Source: Symbiodinium natans
Lineage: Eukaryota > Sar > Dinophyceae > Suessiales > Symbiodiniaceae
Assembly: GCA_905221605.1 (NCBI GenBank)
Contig: CAJNDS010002222.1
Coordinates: 206,783-270,782 of the forward strand
Direction: 5' to 3'
DNA length: 64,000 nt
Shown here: positions 32,776-44,319 of the stretch, piece after piece
Position numbering within the stretch: the stretch's first letter is position 1
Layout: each line of letters starts with the position of its first letter
The notes under the pieces: model-generated
Databases searched by the model: none
What the model was told of the DNA's origin: nothing
The model's input: only the letters and a program-made list of their open reading frames with translations
Made by a program: the position numbers and the translations under genes

Positions 32776-34327
32776 GCGAAGTCACATCATTCCATGCAAA
32801 GTTGCTTCACCAAGATGTATGTTGAAGTCTTTCCCAATGTTCACGCCCCACAGGCGCATGTTCTCGACACACATGCGAAATACGCACATGTTGCCGATTC
32901 CCAATAGTGAGGCCGCTGCACTGTTGTTCGTCTCGGACTCAGCAGCCTAAGCGAAGGGTTTCAAGTGCAGTTATATGGACTAAAAGGATGCTCCTTTTTG
33001 ATGAATAAGTCACATTTAAGGTCTACTTGGCTGAGGCCACTTCCTGGCGCCATTTGGAGGCAACCCGCAGAGTCTCCGCTATGGACTCTTCGTTCTTCTG
33101 TCAGAGTTGAGGATTTTACGTTGGCTGGTCTCCCAAACCACATGGACGGTCGTCAAAATTCTATTGATTTATTGAATTCATATCGCAATATACTCTGTTA
33201 ATACTTACAGTGCCTATAGAAAAATCTTGACAACCGTCAACTTGTAGATTGTGCACGTTGCGCCAGCCTGGTCGTCCTCAGGAGTCAACGGCTGGAACCA
33301 CGAGGCCTTGCCACCGGCTGTACAAGCGGGTAGGTTAAGTCACATCTCCCCAATGACACGCGGCTGCGAGCGAAGTCACATCATCTCGCATAAAGTCGCA
33401 TCACAGAGACATATGTTGAAGCCACTCCCCTAATGTGCACGCGCTGCACGCGGTCTTTTTTTTTAAGAACTAAGCCAGATTACAGGGAGCTTTATCATCC
33501 TGCAGTGGCGTAGCACGGGTCAGCTGCACGCAGTTGTGTGAAGACATGCCCACCCCAAGTCCACCCAAACACAACTCACTGCGAAACCAAACCGGAGCCA
33601 GCCCAAGCCAAGCCAACCATTCACAACTCAAACATCGAACAGTTCAGAGGACACTTCGGTTAGAAGACTGAGAGTGCTTGAGAGATTTGCGATTCGCTAA
33701 GGACCTCCCCTCAGGTTTTTGCGCAAGGCTGGGCCAAGGGCCCTCTCATAGAAAATGCCAGGGTGGGATGCCCCTTCAGGTTTGTGCGAAGGTTAGAAGA
33801 ATGAGAGTGCTTTGGACATTTGCGATTGGTAAGGAACCCCCTAACCTAAAGCCCGAACCCTAAACAGGCTCTAAGTCCTAAACCCTAAACCCTAAACCCT
33901 AAACCCATAGTCAAGCGGCGTAAAGCCAAGCTTGTGCAACTGCAGCGGGCTGGCATAGGCATAAGCCCTGAGGCGGAGTAAGCTACTAAACCCTAAACCC
34001 TAGCCCTAAACCCTAAATCCTAAATTATTACTCAACCCCAAACCCTGAACTTTAAACCCGAAACTTTGAACCCTAAACCTTAAACCCTAAACCCTACACC
34101 CTAAACTCTAAACCCTAAACCCTAAACCCTAAACCCTAACCCTCCAAGGTTCCCGCGGGCTTCTTCGAGGGTGTCTCCAATGCTACCTTAGGTAGCAAGG
34201 TTTACGGCCTAGGGCTTACGGTTTAGGGTCTGGTGTTTAGGGTTTAAGGTTTAGGGTTTCGTGCGCCCTTAACCGTCCATTAGCTTTTGGTTCCCCAGAC
34301 CCTGTAAAGGGCTTAAGGCCTAAAAAC
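32776..34327. repeat. 1.55-kb duplicated segment, copy 1
   Basis: Directly repeated at 34470-36013. It contains mixed sequence, internal diverged repeats of a 'gcgaagtcacatcat' motif (32776 and about 33370), and C-strand telomere-like copies at 33875-33905 and 33985-34145. Short frames such as 32965-33201 are conserved in both copies simply because the DNA is; no domain was recognised. Confidence 0.92.
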
Positions 34328-34469
34328 ACTCCTCCCCTTCTACATTTAACAAGTTTGTGGTGATTCTTTTTTGATATTTGTATTATAATACATTTCACAC
34401 TACAAGAAGCTTGGTTAACTCGCATATGTGCATGTGAGGTCATATTTCTTCAGTGACTCGCTACTGCGA

Positions 34470-36013
34470 GCGAAGTCACATCATTCCATGCAAAGTTGCT
34501 TCACCAAGATGTATGTTGAAGTCTTTCCCAATGTTCACGCCCCACAGGCGCATGTTCTCGACACACATGCGAAATACGCACATGTTGCCGATTCCCAATA
34601 GTGAGGCCGCTGCACTGTTGTTCTTCTCGGACTCAGCAGCCTAAGCGAAGGGTTTCAAGTGCAGTTATATGGACTAAAAGGATGCTCCTTTTTGATGAAT
34701 AAGTCACATTTAAGGTCTACTTGGCTGAGGCCACTTCCTGGCGCCATTTGGAGGCAACCCGCAGAGTCTCCGCTATGGACTCTTCGTTCTTCTGTCAGAG
34801 TTGAGGATTTTACGTTGGCTGGTCTCCCAAACCACATGGACGGTCGTCAAAATTCTATTGATTTATTGAATTCATATCGCAATATACTCTGTTAATACTT
34901 ACAGTGCCTATAGAAAAATTTTGACAACCGTCAACTTGTAGATTGTGCACGTTGCGCCAGCCTGGTCGTCCTCAGGAGTCCACGGCTGGAACCACGAGGC
35001 CTTGCCACCGGCTGTACAAGCGGGTAGGTTAAGTCACATCTCCCCAATGACACGCGGCTGCGAGCGAAGTCACATCATCTCGCATAAAGTCGCATCACAG
35101 AGACATATGTTGAAGCCACTCCCCTAATGTGCACGCGCTGCACGCGGTCTTTTTTTTAAGAACTAAGCCAGATTACAGGGAGCTTTATCATCCTGCAGTG
35201 GCGTAGCACGGGTCAGCTGCACGCAGTTGTGTGAAGACATGCCCACCCCAAGTCCACCCAAACACAACTCACTGCGAAACCAAACCGGAGCCAGCCCAAG
35301 CCAAGCCAACCATTCACAACTCAAACATCGAACAGTTCAGAGGACACTTCGGTTAGAAGACTGAGAGTGCTTGAGAGATTTGCGATTCGCTAAGGACCTC
35401 CCCTCAGGTTTTTGCGCAAGGCTGGGCCAAGGGCCCTCTCATAGAAAATGCCAGGGTGGGATGCCCCTTCAGGTTTGTGCGAAGGTTAGAAGAATGAGAG
35501 TGCTTTGGACATTTGCGATTGGTAAGGAACCCCCTAACCTAAAGCCCGAACCCTAAACAGGCTCTAAGTCCTAAACCCTAAACCCTAAACCCGTAGTCAA
35601 GCGGCGTAAAGCCAAGCTTGTGCAACTGCAGCGGGCTGGCATAGGCATAAGCCCTGAGGCGGAGTAAGCTACTAAACCCTAAACCCTAGCCCTGAACCCT
35701 AAATCCTAAATTATTACTCAACCCCAAACCCTGAACCCTAAACCCGAAACTTTGAACCCTAAACCTTAAACCCTAAACCCTACACCCTAAACTCTAAACC
35801 CTAGACCCTAAACCCTAAACCCTAACCCTCCAAGGTTCCCGCGGGCTTCTTCGAGGGTGTCTCCAATGCTACCTTAGGTAGCAAGGTTTACGGCCTAGGG
35901 CTTACGGTTTAGGGTCTGGTGTTTAGGGTTTAAGGTTTAGGGTTTCGTGCGCCCTTAACCGTCCATTAGCTTTTGGTTCCCCAGACCCTGTAAAGGGCTT
36001 AAGGCCTAAAAAC
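34470..36013. repeat. 1.55-kb duplicated segment, copy 2
   Basis: Offset 1694 bp from copy 1 at the left end and 1686 bp at the right end. The 8-bp difference is one CCCTAAA unit (near 35580) plus one T in a poly-T (near 35150). Few substitutions were seen, so the duplication is recent. The 142-bp spacer 34328-34469 is unique. Confidence 0.92.
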
Positions 36014-36990
36014 CTTACATGAGAAGGCCTTTCGGCCCAAAGCCCTAAACCTTAAAGCCTAAGCTTATAATAAGAGTCCATCCATGGAACTACCCGAAGA
36101 AAGTGAGGGATTAGGGTTAGGGTTTACGGCTTTGCAGTTCTCCCTAAACCCTAAACCCTAAACACTAAACCCTCAACCCTAAATTCTAATCCCGAGCCCT
36201 CAAGATTCCCGCCGGGATATCCGAGTTCTCCTCAACGGTCACCTGAGAGAGAGAAAGGTTTACGGCTTAGGGCTTAGGGTTTAGGGTTTGGGGTTTAAGG
36301 TTTAGGGTTTAGGGTTTGGGGTTTAGGGTTTAGGGTTTGGAGTTTAGCGTTTATTCAAGGGTCCCTTACCTTCTGTGAAGGAAACAGTGTACGGGCCCAT
36401 ACTAAGCCTAAACTCTAAACCCTAAACCCTAAACCCTGAACCCATGAAACTACCCGAAGAAGGTGAGGGATTAGGGTTTAGGGTTTACGGCATAGGGATT
36501 AGGGTTAGGGTTTACGGCTTTGAGGTTCTCCCTAAACCCTAAAACCCAAACCCTAAACGCTAAACCCTGAACCCTAAACTCTAAACCCAAACCGCCCAAG
36601 GTTCCCGCGGGCTTCCACACGTTGAGCACACTGAAGCGGCGCCAAGGGGGCACCTTCGAGACCTGAGGCGTGCGGCTCTGCGCCAGAAACCCCGGTTGTC
36701 GCAGGCCGCGCACATGCACATTTGTCAAATACCTCTGTAACGCCTTTCGACTAGAAAAAGCCATAAGCCGAGCTTGCAAGACAAGACGAGTCTCTGGCCA
36801 AGAAGGCCTTCGGAACCGAACTCTCGGGAGTCGGTGCCGAGGGCAGGAAACGGGTGGGCTTGTACATGGCTTCGGACTGTCGAGCCGCAAGCCGGCATTG
36901 GGGTTTACGGTTTAGGGTTGATGGATGAGGATTTAGGGTTCAGGTTTTCGGGTGTCGGGTTCGGGAGCTTCACCGGTCGAGCAATCCTCG
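36014..36990. repeat. Degenerate telomere-like mosaic with small duplications
   Basis: The segment beginning 'aactacccgaagaa' occurs near 36088 and 36449 with diverged continuation. A 'gttcccgcgggctt'-like motif recurs near 34150, 35835, 36206 and 36600. G-strand copies lie at 36270-36350. Two overlapping opposite-strand frames at 36471-36915 show no domain. Confidence 0.6.
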
Positions 36991-38580
36991 AGACCCTGAG
37001 CCCGAAACCCTACATGTATGTGCATATGTGCATATATACAAGCATTGGCTTTGGCTCACATATTTCTAAAAATTCAAATCTACTGATACTCTTACATGGT
37101 AAAGATATTCTACATAAATTACAAATACTCAACAGGATTGCTTAAGCCACCCACTCATTTACTTTTAATTAAGGAAGAACAACAAGAAACGAAAACATTA
37201 TGAGATACCTAGAAGCTTTAAAAAACTCTTACAGTTTAAAGGGTTACTTTTTATAAAATTTGAAACAATAAGAAACGAAAACGTTTTGAAATACTTAGAA
37301 GTTTTGAAAGACTCTTGAAGCTTAAAGGGCTACTTCTAGAAAATTTCAAAGACTATGTGGATTTTCATGATTTTTTAAAGTTTCTTGTCTTTCTCCACTA
37401 TCCATCTCTCTCAGAAATTGAGCCAAAATAGCTGCGGCTTAGGGTTAGTTTTTAAGTTTTACGGGCTTCAATTTAAAGCTGGCTGACAGGTACTTTCATT
37501 TTTTTCGATTTTATCCCCCTGACCCTATTGTATACACAAACTACACTCCATGCAACCTGCTGAAGTACCGTAGAAGAAGCAGTAAACCGTCCTGAAATCC
37601 GCAGCCCTAGATTGGAATGCACTCCTTGATTTTTAGGATCGTAAAGCTTAAACCCTTACCAAATCTTTCAGTTGACCCCTTGAAGATTTTTTTAATTGAA
37701 TCAAGGGCATGGCGTGATTCATTGTTGTAGAGGTTCAACGCGTTTGTTCTTCACCTTCACGTACTGTTTTGCTTCTTCTTATAAAAAATTGCATGTGTCA
37801 GAAAATATCCACTCCATATTTGGCAAACCCTTGCGCTCCTGTTCTCGAGAATGACTTTACATATCTAAGATATATGGCTTCTGCCTAACCTTCTCTAGTT
37901 TAATGTACAAAATATAAGGTTTGGCTAGGGTTGATCGTGAATGCTTGAATGACTTGTTTTTTTTAACGCATCGAAAGACAAACAAAAATGAGAGCGATGT
38001 AGATTTCAGATGTTCCGCTCATTTTTTTCTACAAGTTGTGAAAAACAATGAGAAAACACATGATAACAGAATTCTTAGAATCCCTAAAGCCCTGAGAGTT
38101 TTAATGGCTAACCTTATACAATGTTAAGGACCTTGTGAGTTCTTTTTTTTAATTTCGGAAGATATAAATGATCCGATAAAATCACTTGGGTTGCATTTGA
38201 TACAAAAAATCCTTACAATCCCCAGAGTCTGTTACATGCTTTAGAAAAAATGCCAAGAAAAGGCCTTGAAGGAATTTGAAACTTCATTTGACATCAGTTA
38301 TAAGAGTTTGATTCTCTAAACACTTTCGATCATGTAGCGAACGAAAAAAATCGAGTTATCATAAAACGTCACAAGTCACAACGCGGCACACGAACGCGTA
38401 GCCAAAAAAAAATTGCGTAAACATGAGTGAAGTGTCGACACAAGAAGAAGTCCACGGCAAAGGCTACTGTCGCCCCAAAGTGCTCAGACTCGTTGAAACA
38501 CACTATACATTCACATCGCACCAAATCAGCGCACGCATAGTACTTTGTCACGCTCGCCTTGTAGCGAGTTTCTGTTGCGT
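36991..38580. other. AT-rich stretch without telomere-like arrays
   Basis: Sharp change to AT-rich sequence with many poly-T/poly-A runs. Around 37160-37200 and 37265-37325 the segments 'acaa(ta)agaaacgaaaac' and the sequence after them are imperfectly repeated. No supported gene; frames at 37921-38127 and 38369-38551 lack domains. It may be the 3' flank or terminal non-coding part of the adjacent minus-strand transposon. Confidence 0.5.
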
Positions 38581-40229
38581 TTAATTTCGCCTGCGAGCTC
38601 CTTGAGTTCGCAAATCTGTACGGCGGGAGACAGTGAAAACAGTACGCTTGAGCCGCTTCTTAACCGCAGCACTTGGACGCTTCATGTTCCACTTGCGCAC
38701 TTTGGCAGCTTCTTCGGCGCGACTGTCGTTGTGCGGAAGATCGGCCTTGAGAATTCTGCTTGCGCCTGCTGCGGACTCGCGCCACGCAGACCATGCATCT
38801 TCAGTCCAAACTGATGGGACAGTGCATCTAGCCAAAATCAAGCGACTGCTCATTTGGCTGATAGTTGACCGTTGTAAAGCATACAAGTGTGGCAACATCT
38901 TGCTGAAGGTCAGAATTTTCAGTTTCAGGCACAAAGTGCTTTGATGAACTTGCTGTGTCTGAGCAAACCAGGATTTAGTTTCCGAATGCAATGCCTCATT
39001 AGAGCTGGTTCCTGACGGCAGAAGAGCCAGAGTCCGGCGACCTTTCGTTGAGAGCAGCAAACACAACAAACGGCTTTCCGAAGCCGAATTAACTTAGGTC
39101 CTTAGGTCGACTACATGACTAAAAAAAAATTCGAGTGTTATGTGCAGACAAATGTCTGAGTGTGTGGCGCCACCGTAAATTGTTAAAAAGCCACTCTGCA
39201 CGATCAGGATCAGCGCTACACCACAGCAAATGACTGATTTTCTGATTGGCACCGGTGACTTTGCGGTCCATGTCCTCAAAAAAGACGGCGGCTAGAGCAG
39301 CAAGAGCCTCGACAAACTCGAAACGTGAAGTGAAGGGCGCAGACGAATCCAAGCCGTCGACGATCTGTTGTGCCTTTGCTTTCTGCATCGCAGACGTTTC
39401 AATACATGTCCTGCGAGTTCTCTCCGCCTGACTTGGACCTCTGCTATCGTGGCCACGATAAAGACTTCCCCAGTGGTCTTGAGAAATCTTGTGATCCACA
39501 GCGTTGAACTTAGCCAAGATCTTTCGAAGGAAACGAGCACCTGGGTCTTCTTTCTCCAGGTAGCGTACCTTGTTTGCAGACGCGTGCTGATCTCGCAATT
39601 TATGACACAAAAACACAAAAAAAGCAAGATTTACGGAAATAACTGCTGCGTGCTCAAGAGTCCAGTGGCTCGTAAACTATAGCCAGATGTATCGGGTCCA
39701 AGGAAAGGCATTGCAGATTAGGCATTACTCGACGCAGTTCCGCATACAGCTTGTGGGAAGTTGTATCGGAAGCGACACACTGGACCTGTGCCAAGCCTTT
39801 GGCCGGCAGATTTTGCGCTAGAGTCAAGCTCACCTCTTCCGCCTTTTCCGAAGAGATTGGCAGCATTGCCAACAAGGCTCCCGTGGTGCCTCTCACAGTC
39901 AAGACTCGACGAACTGCTGAGAGATCGTCAAAAACTGCAGCGTTCCTGACATTGCGCGGAGCGCGGTATGATTCCTGCCCCATTACGCCCATGCAGCACT
40001 TGATGGTAGCGTCTATGGAAATAAATGAAAACTCGTTCGCTGCTAGGAGGCAGTCCACAGTCGATTTTTGCAGCTGGCAAACAGATGGCGATGAAAAAAC
40101 GTCTTCAATGATCGGCCACCAATGTCTCACGTCGGTTGGCAGAAGAGATGCCAATTCAGAGCCGGCGGAAACGACGCTGGCTGCGATTCTGGGTCGGGCC
40201 TCAGGCAAGCAGAAATAGCATCGTACACC
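38581..40229 (-). CDS. DDE transposase, three predicted exons
   Basis: Exon pieces at about 40229-39654, 39616-39119 and 39050-38581. The first holds SIDATIK (candidate first Asp) and SDTTSHKLY followed by LDPIHLA (candidate second Asp). The second has a conserved-looking KFNAVDH...VDGLDS block. The third has SGTSSNEALHSE (candidate Glu), followed by a helical segment with repeated Leu. The D...D...E layout and the LDPIHL/SNEALH motifs recall ISL3-like RNase-H-fold transposases, but I cannot assign a named eukaryotic superfamily. The 5' end probably joins the upstream helicase/protease exon: a predicted intron at 40274-40230 would bring CHAKC next to CYFC. Exon boundaries other than this are approximate. 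Confidence 0.68.
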
Positions 40230-40274
40230 CTTTTAGCCTTACATCTTAAAAACAAATTATCTGCGCCAAGTCAC

Positions 40275-43200
40275 CGCTTTGCATTTCGCATGACACAGCA
40301 GCAGCTCGCGGTAGACAATGTCTCCGAAATCTTTCGTGTAGTAAAGATTTCTTACCCTCCGAGTTTTCTTGCGTTGTAGCAAGGTCTCTTGATGCCAAAA
40401 CTCAGGGCCATGAGCTGTGAGCACCAGACGTATGTGCCGATCAATATCATTGACGTAAGCTGAAAGAGGCGGCTGTACTGAAGCACGTAAAATGTCGGCG
40501 CTCCTGCGCAAATAAGACTTGCCGCTACCTCCTGCCAATTGATCATGATCAAACAGCGCGCACGCAATCTTGAGTTGTTTCGTGCCGCTGCACACAAACT
40601 GGCGTTCCTTTGTATGATACTTCTCCATATGCTCACGAACTCGGGCATGGCGTTGAAAAGAACGAAAAGGGCAAAAAGGACACAGTCTCACGTTCAAACC
40701 ACTGTCTTTAATTGCGTCAGAGACCTCCTTCTGCAAATAGCCGAGAAGTAGATTCCCCACAGCAACTACAGGCTCCTCCTCTTCATCCTCCTCTGCCTCT
40801 TTGATTTCGCACTCATCATCGCTGCCAGGCTCCGGAGGTGAGCATTCGCAAGGGTTGCTAAGAAGGCCTTCCCAGTCCGTTTCCATTCGTCCTGCTCCTG
40901 CATGTAGGCCAAATAAGCATTTTTCCGGAGAATTGCTATCGTTGGGAGGAGTCGCAGCCTCGTCTGCACGCGATTGAAAAACGTGGAAAGTCACGAGGCT
41001 GCTGGCATCTATGGCCTCACGTGCAAAGTCTTGCAGTTCTGACAAGAGCATGCGAGTCTTGTAATTGCCATCCCACATTTCCACCAGGTTATTTTCTCTG
41101 ACTTTGCACGCAAGGCAATGAGGATTGCCGTCGTGCTCGACGTGCAACAAATACAGTCCCTGATCTTCCACATTCATTTTGAGAGTTGCTTCTGCGTGAA
41201 GTTGGAGGTCATCCAAGACAGACCGATAACATCGGGATCCACATTGCGAGGCTTCGCTGTTTTTCTGTCCGGGCTTCGCAAGTGACTTTATAATAGCATC
41301 CTTCATACCAGGCAACAGTCGAGCTAAGGCCAAAGGAATACAATTGCCATGCGCAAGCAGGACATCATCAATTGCATCTTCACTGCTTTCGGCAGGCGTG
41401 CGACACAGTTCTCTGAAAAATAGATGTCTTTTTTCGAGGATGTTAACCTCGAACTGTGTTTTATCACGAATCGCACACATAGCTTCTTTGCAGAGCGCAT
41501 CAGCTGCAATTGTCGATTCTAGGCCACCAAGCCGGATGCCATCGAAATGAAGCGATAGATGCGCAGGCTTGTGCTGCAGTGCGCAGGCCTCCCAAGCTTC
41601 AAGAATATAATCTTCCGCCGCCGCATACAAATAGAAAAGCGTTGAAGCTTCTGGATTTGGCTTGTCCGACATGCCCAGCACTGTTTCATAAACATCTGGC
41701 AACAAAGAGCAGGCCAGCCATCTCAGGTAAATTGACGCTTTCTGTAGCTTCTGCAAGAATACGTTCCCTGGCAGGTGTCCTGACGCATTGCCGCCGAACA
41801 GGACCTCGTGCAGGATCTGCTTACCTTGCCTCACCGAAGTGTTCAGTTCTTGCTTGCAAACTGCTTGTCGTTCTTGAGCACACCTCTTCATGATTGCGAT
41901 GACCCACTCTTCGATCTCGGAATTGGTGTTCAAACGACAAAGAAGTTGATGTAGAACGCAAAAGACAGAATTCTCAATATCCAGATCCTTTGTATCGGAT
42001 GAGCAAATCGTTCGTTGCAAGCACCGCGAAAATTTTTGCACGCCATTCTGTTGCGCGTACGCCCTTGTACGCACGAGGTCATGAAATGAGCGAGAATATC
42101 CCACTTCTACTTTCAAGTCACACGGAAGCTCTTCTTCTTGTGACATAGGTGTCTTTCCAGTGTGACGCTTTTTCGCAGGAATTTGATTCAGACAGAGCCT
42201 ATCAATCCAGGAGGACATGTGCTCTTCTCTTTCTGAAAGCTTCTTGCTGAGGCTTTCGGCTTCGCGAATCTTCTCGCTGGCTGTAGTTGACTGCTTGCCC
42301 CTTCTGCCAGCGCTGCGCATTTGTTTTGTCTTGAGATTCAGAAACTGAATAATGCAGGCTACATTTGCTTCGCGATCTGCGTTGCCGTGAGCATACCTTT
42401 TCGCAGCTCGGATGTTTTGCAGTTCTTGGTGATGAACATCTGAGGCAAGGGCTTTCACGGAAATAACATCTCGCAAACCCTTAGTCAAAGTAACCGCCGG
42501 AAAAGCAGAATCTTTGTACTTGTTGCTTTTGACATCTGCACGCAAAATCATTTTCTCGGTCAATAGAGCTTCCCACAAGCTGTCCCTGTCGAGGTTCTTT
42601 GGATGGTCTGAAGGCAGCTTTACATATTTCCACATCCCTTTCGTGATCATCGTCTTGTTCTTGTCAAGACAGTGGTCTCGAATAGCAGAGGCAACGTTGC
42701 GCAATTGCTGCAGTAACTCCTTCTGCTTTGCGTCGGCTTCTTGACTGCTTTCATCTACAGGCACCTGCAGGGTTTTTTTTGTTTCGGATGAGCGCTTCTG
42801 CACCCGAAGATTGCAGGCTTCTCTCATACAATCCTCTGTGAAAGAACCAGACGCGTATTGTTCGATCATGTCCCTGCAATGTGCTCGGCTGTTATCCACT
42901 TCGAATGCGTGCTGTAAACGAAGGGATGCGAGGACGGCTGGAGAACTTCGAAGAAACTCCTTGAGCTCGTCGTCTTTGCTGAAATACCCATCTAAGTTCG
43001 CGTCCGGGTAAGTTTCATTGATGATGCTGCTGTCAATGAAGCGAGCTTTCGGTGCCCAAACGAATCCGCGTCGAAGTGCAGAATTAAAATTCTCCTCGGT
43101 GACTCCGCTGAAGCGAAACATTGCATTCAGTTCGCAGCGTTTCCAGCCAACGCACTCAATCATGCGAGTTTGAACACCGTACGGCTTTCTTCCAGCTATG

Positions 43201-44319
43201 CCGTCCGCCGACATAGTTTTTTTGAACAAATCTTCCCTGAGCTTCCTGGAAGTTTCAGGCTTTTCCTGAGCAGTCAGGATGAAAGCGCCACAGGATTGTT
43301 CGATCTGCTTTCTCATTTCCTGTTCGTCATACCAAATCTGTGGATCAATATATTTGTGGTTCGGCCCATAGACGGCGTCCAAGTGAGCGCTGTAAAGAGA
43401 TTGACCCACACCTCAGCAGCTCAGCAGACTTTTTCATGTTGTACTTTAGTCGCTGGTTATTCAGGCTCTGTACGCATTAAAATATGTTGTTTATTTGCCT
43501 TGCCTCCTGGGCTCACCCCGATGAAGCACCTCACGATGTTCTCACCTCGTTTGGCGAGAGCAAGCGCTGCTTGATGGCAAGCAAAAACCTTACGTCGCCG
43601 TGATTCGGACCGCGTAACAAATTTTATCTTTCGGTTCACGCTTATGTTTTTAAAGGATCGATAAAGTTTTAAGAAAGTAATTCAGTCCGAGAGGCATCAT
43701 TGTTTAACCAGAACGTTTCTGAGAAGAACTGGAGCAAGCGCTTCTTAGCTGCCTCGTAGACGGGGTCTCCCAAGTCGCATAGCAGAGGATGAGGAATGTG
43801 CACGTAGATGTTGTCTTCGGGGACACCTTGCGCAAAATCAACGTGCTTCTGAGGACTAACATCATACAGCACCGCGCAATCCTTGTACGTGATGCCAGCT
43901 GCTTTCTTCTGCGGTGTATCGCACCACTCCACTAACAAATTAAAAATTCTATCCTCAAGCAGCTTTGTCTGCAGAACGTAGCCAGCTTTTGTCAGAGAAT
44001 CAGCGGTGCCCATCGCCCGTCCTGAAAGCACACCGTGGTCTGCATCTGGAGCTCCTTCTTGATCTACTCGAGATTGCGCGCGGCGAGGTCCGCTGGGAAT
44101 GTGTCCGAGCGCAGCATTTTCACATTGTTCGAGTAGAGTCTGAGCAGAATTATTGTGTGAACGAAGCAGATCGTCAATCTGGTCCAGTACATTCGCGTCA
44201 GTCCTCAGCGGAGCGGCCGTCATAAGTCTGAACAGTCCTTCCAGTTGCAAGAAAAACCGTTTGACTCTGGCAAGTGTGTTTTGCGGCGGGACACCTCGAT
44301 GCAAAGCGAAAGCACCATA
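40275..44319 (-). CDS. D5/SF3-like helicase with cysteine-protease domain and C2H2 finger
   Basis: Exons 44319-43696, 43588-43504 and 43411-40275. Proposed introns 43695-43589 and 43503-43412 are GC-AG and restore one frame. The joined protein runs ...FWLNND|VFACHQAALALAK, then GVSPGG|VGQSLYS. The latter aligns with a D5-type Walker A but has Gln where Lys is expected. LTAQEKPE, SADGIAGRKPYG and GWKR.ELN follow, as in SF3/D5 ATPases. A coiled-coil-rich middle region leads to a LHFDGIRL motif near 41540. A papain/OTU-like domain has GNCIPLA (Cys, about 41340), PHCLAC (His, about 41120) and MWDGN (about 41070). A C2H2 finger CPFC...H...H lies near 40605-40670. Probable roles are element replication and processing. 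The acceptor at 44320 follows a TTTGTTTTGTTTTTCAG pyrimidine tract. Confidence 0.65.

Noticed and set aside
32167-32950. Several overlapping long ORFs on both strands
   Set aside because: The 219-bp repeat is a multiple of three and stop-poor, so frames stay open by composition; no domain was recognised.
32965-33201. 78-aa frame conserved in both 1.55-kb copies
   Set aside because: Conservation reflects recent DNA duplication, not selection; no homology recognised.
37045-37056. Second spliced-leader-like match (ctttggctcaca)
   Set aside because: Only about nine bases match the leader, expected by chance in 64 kb on two strands.
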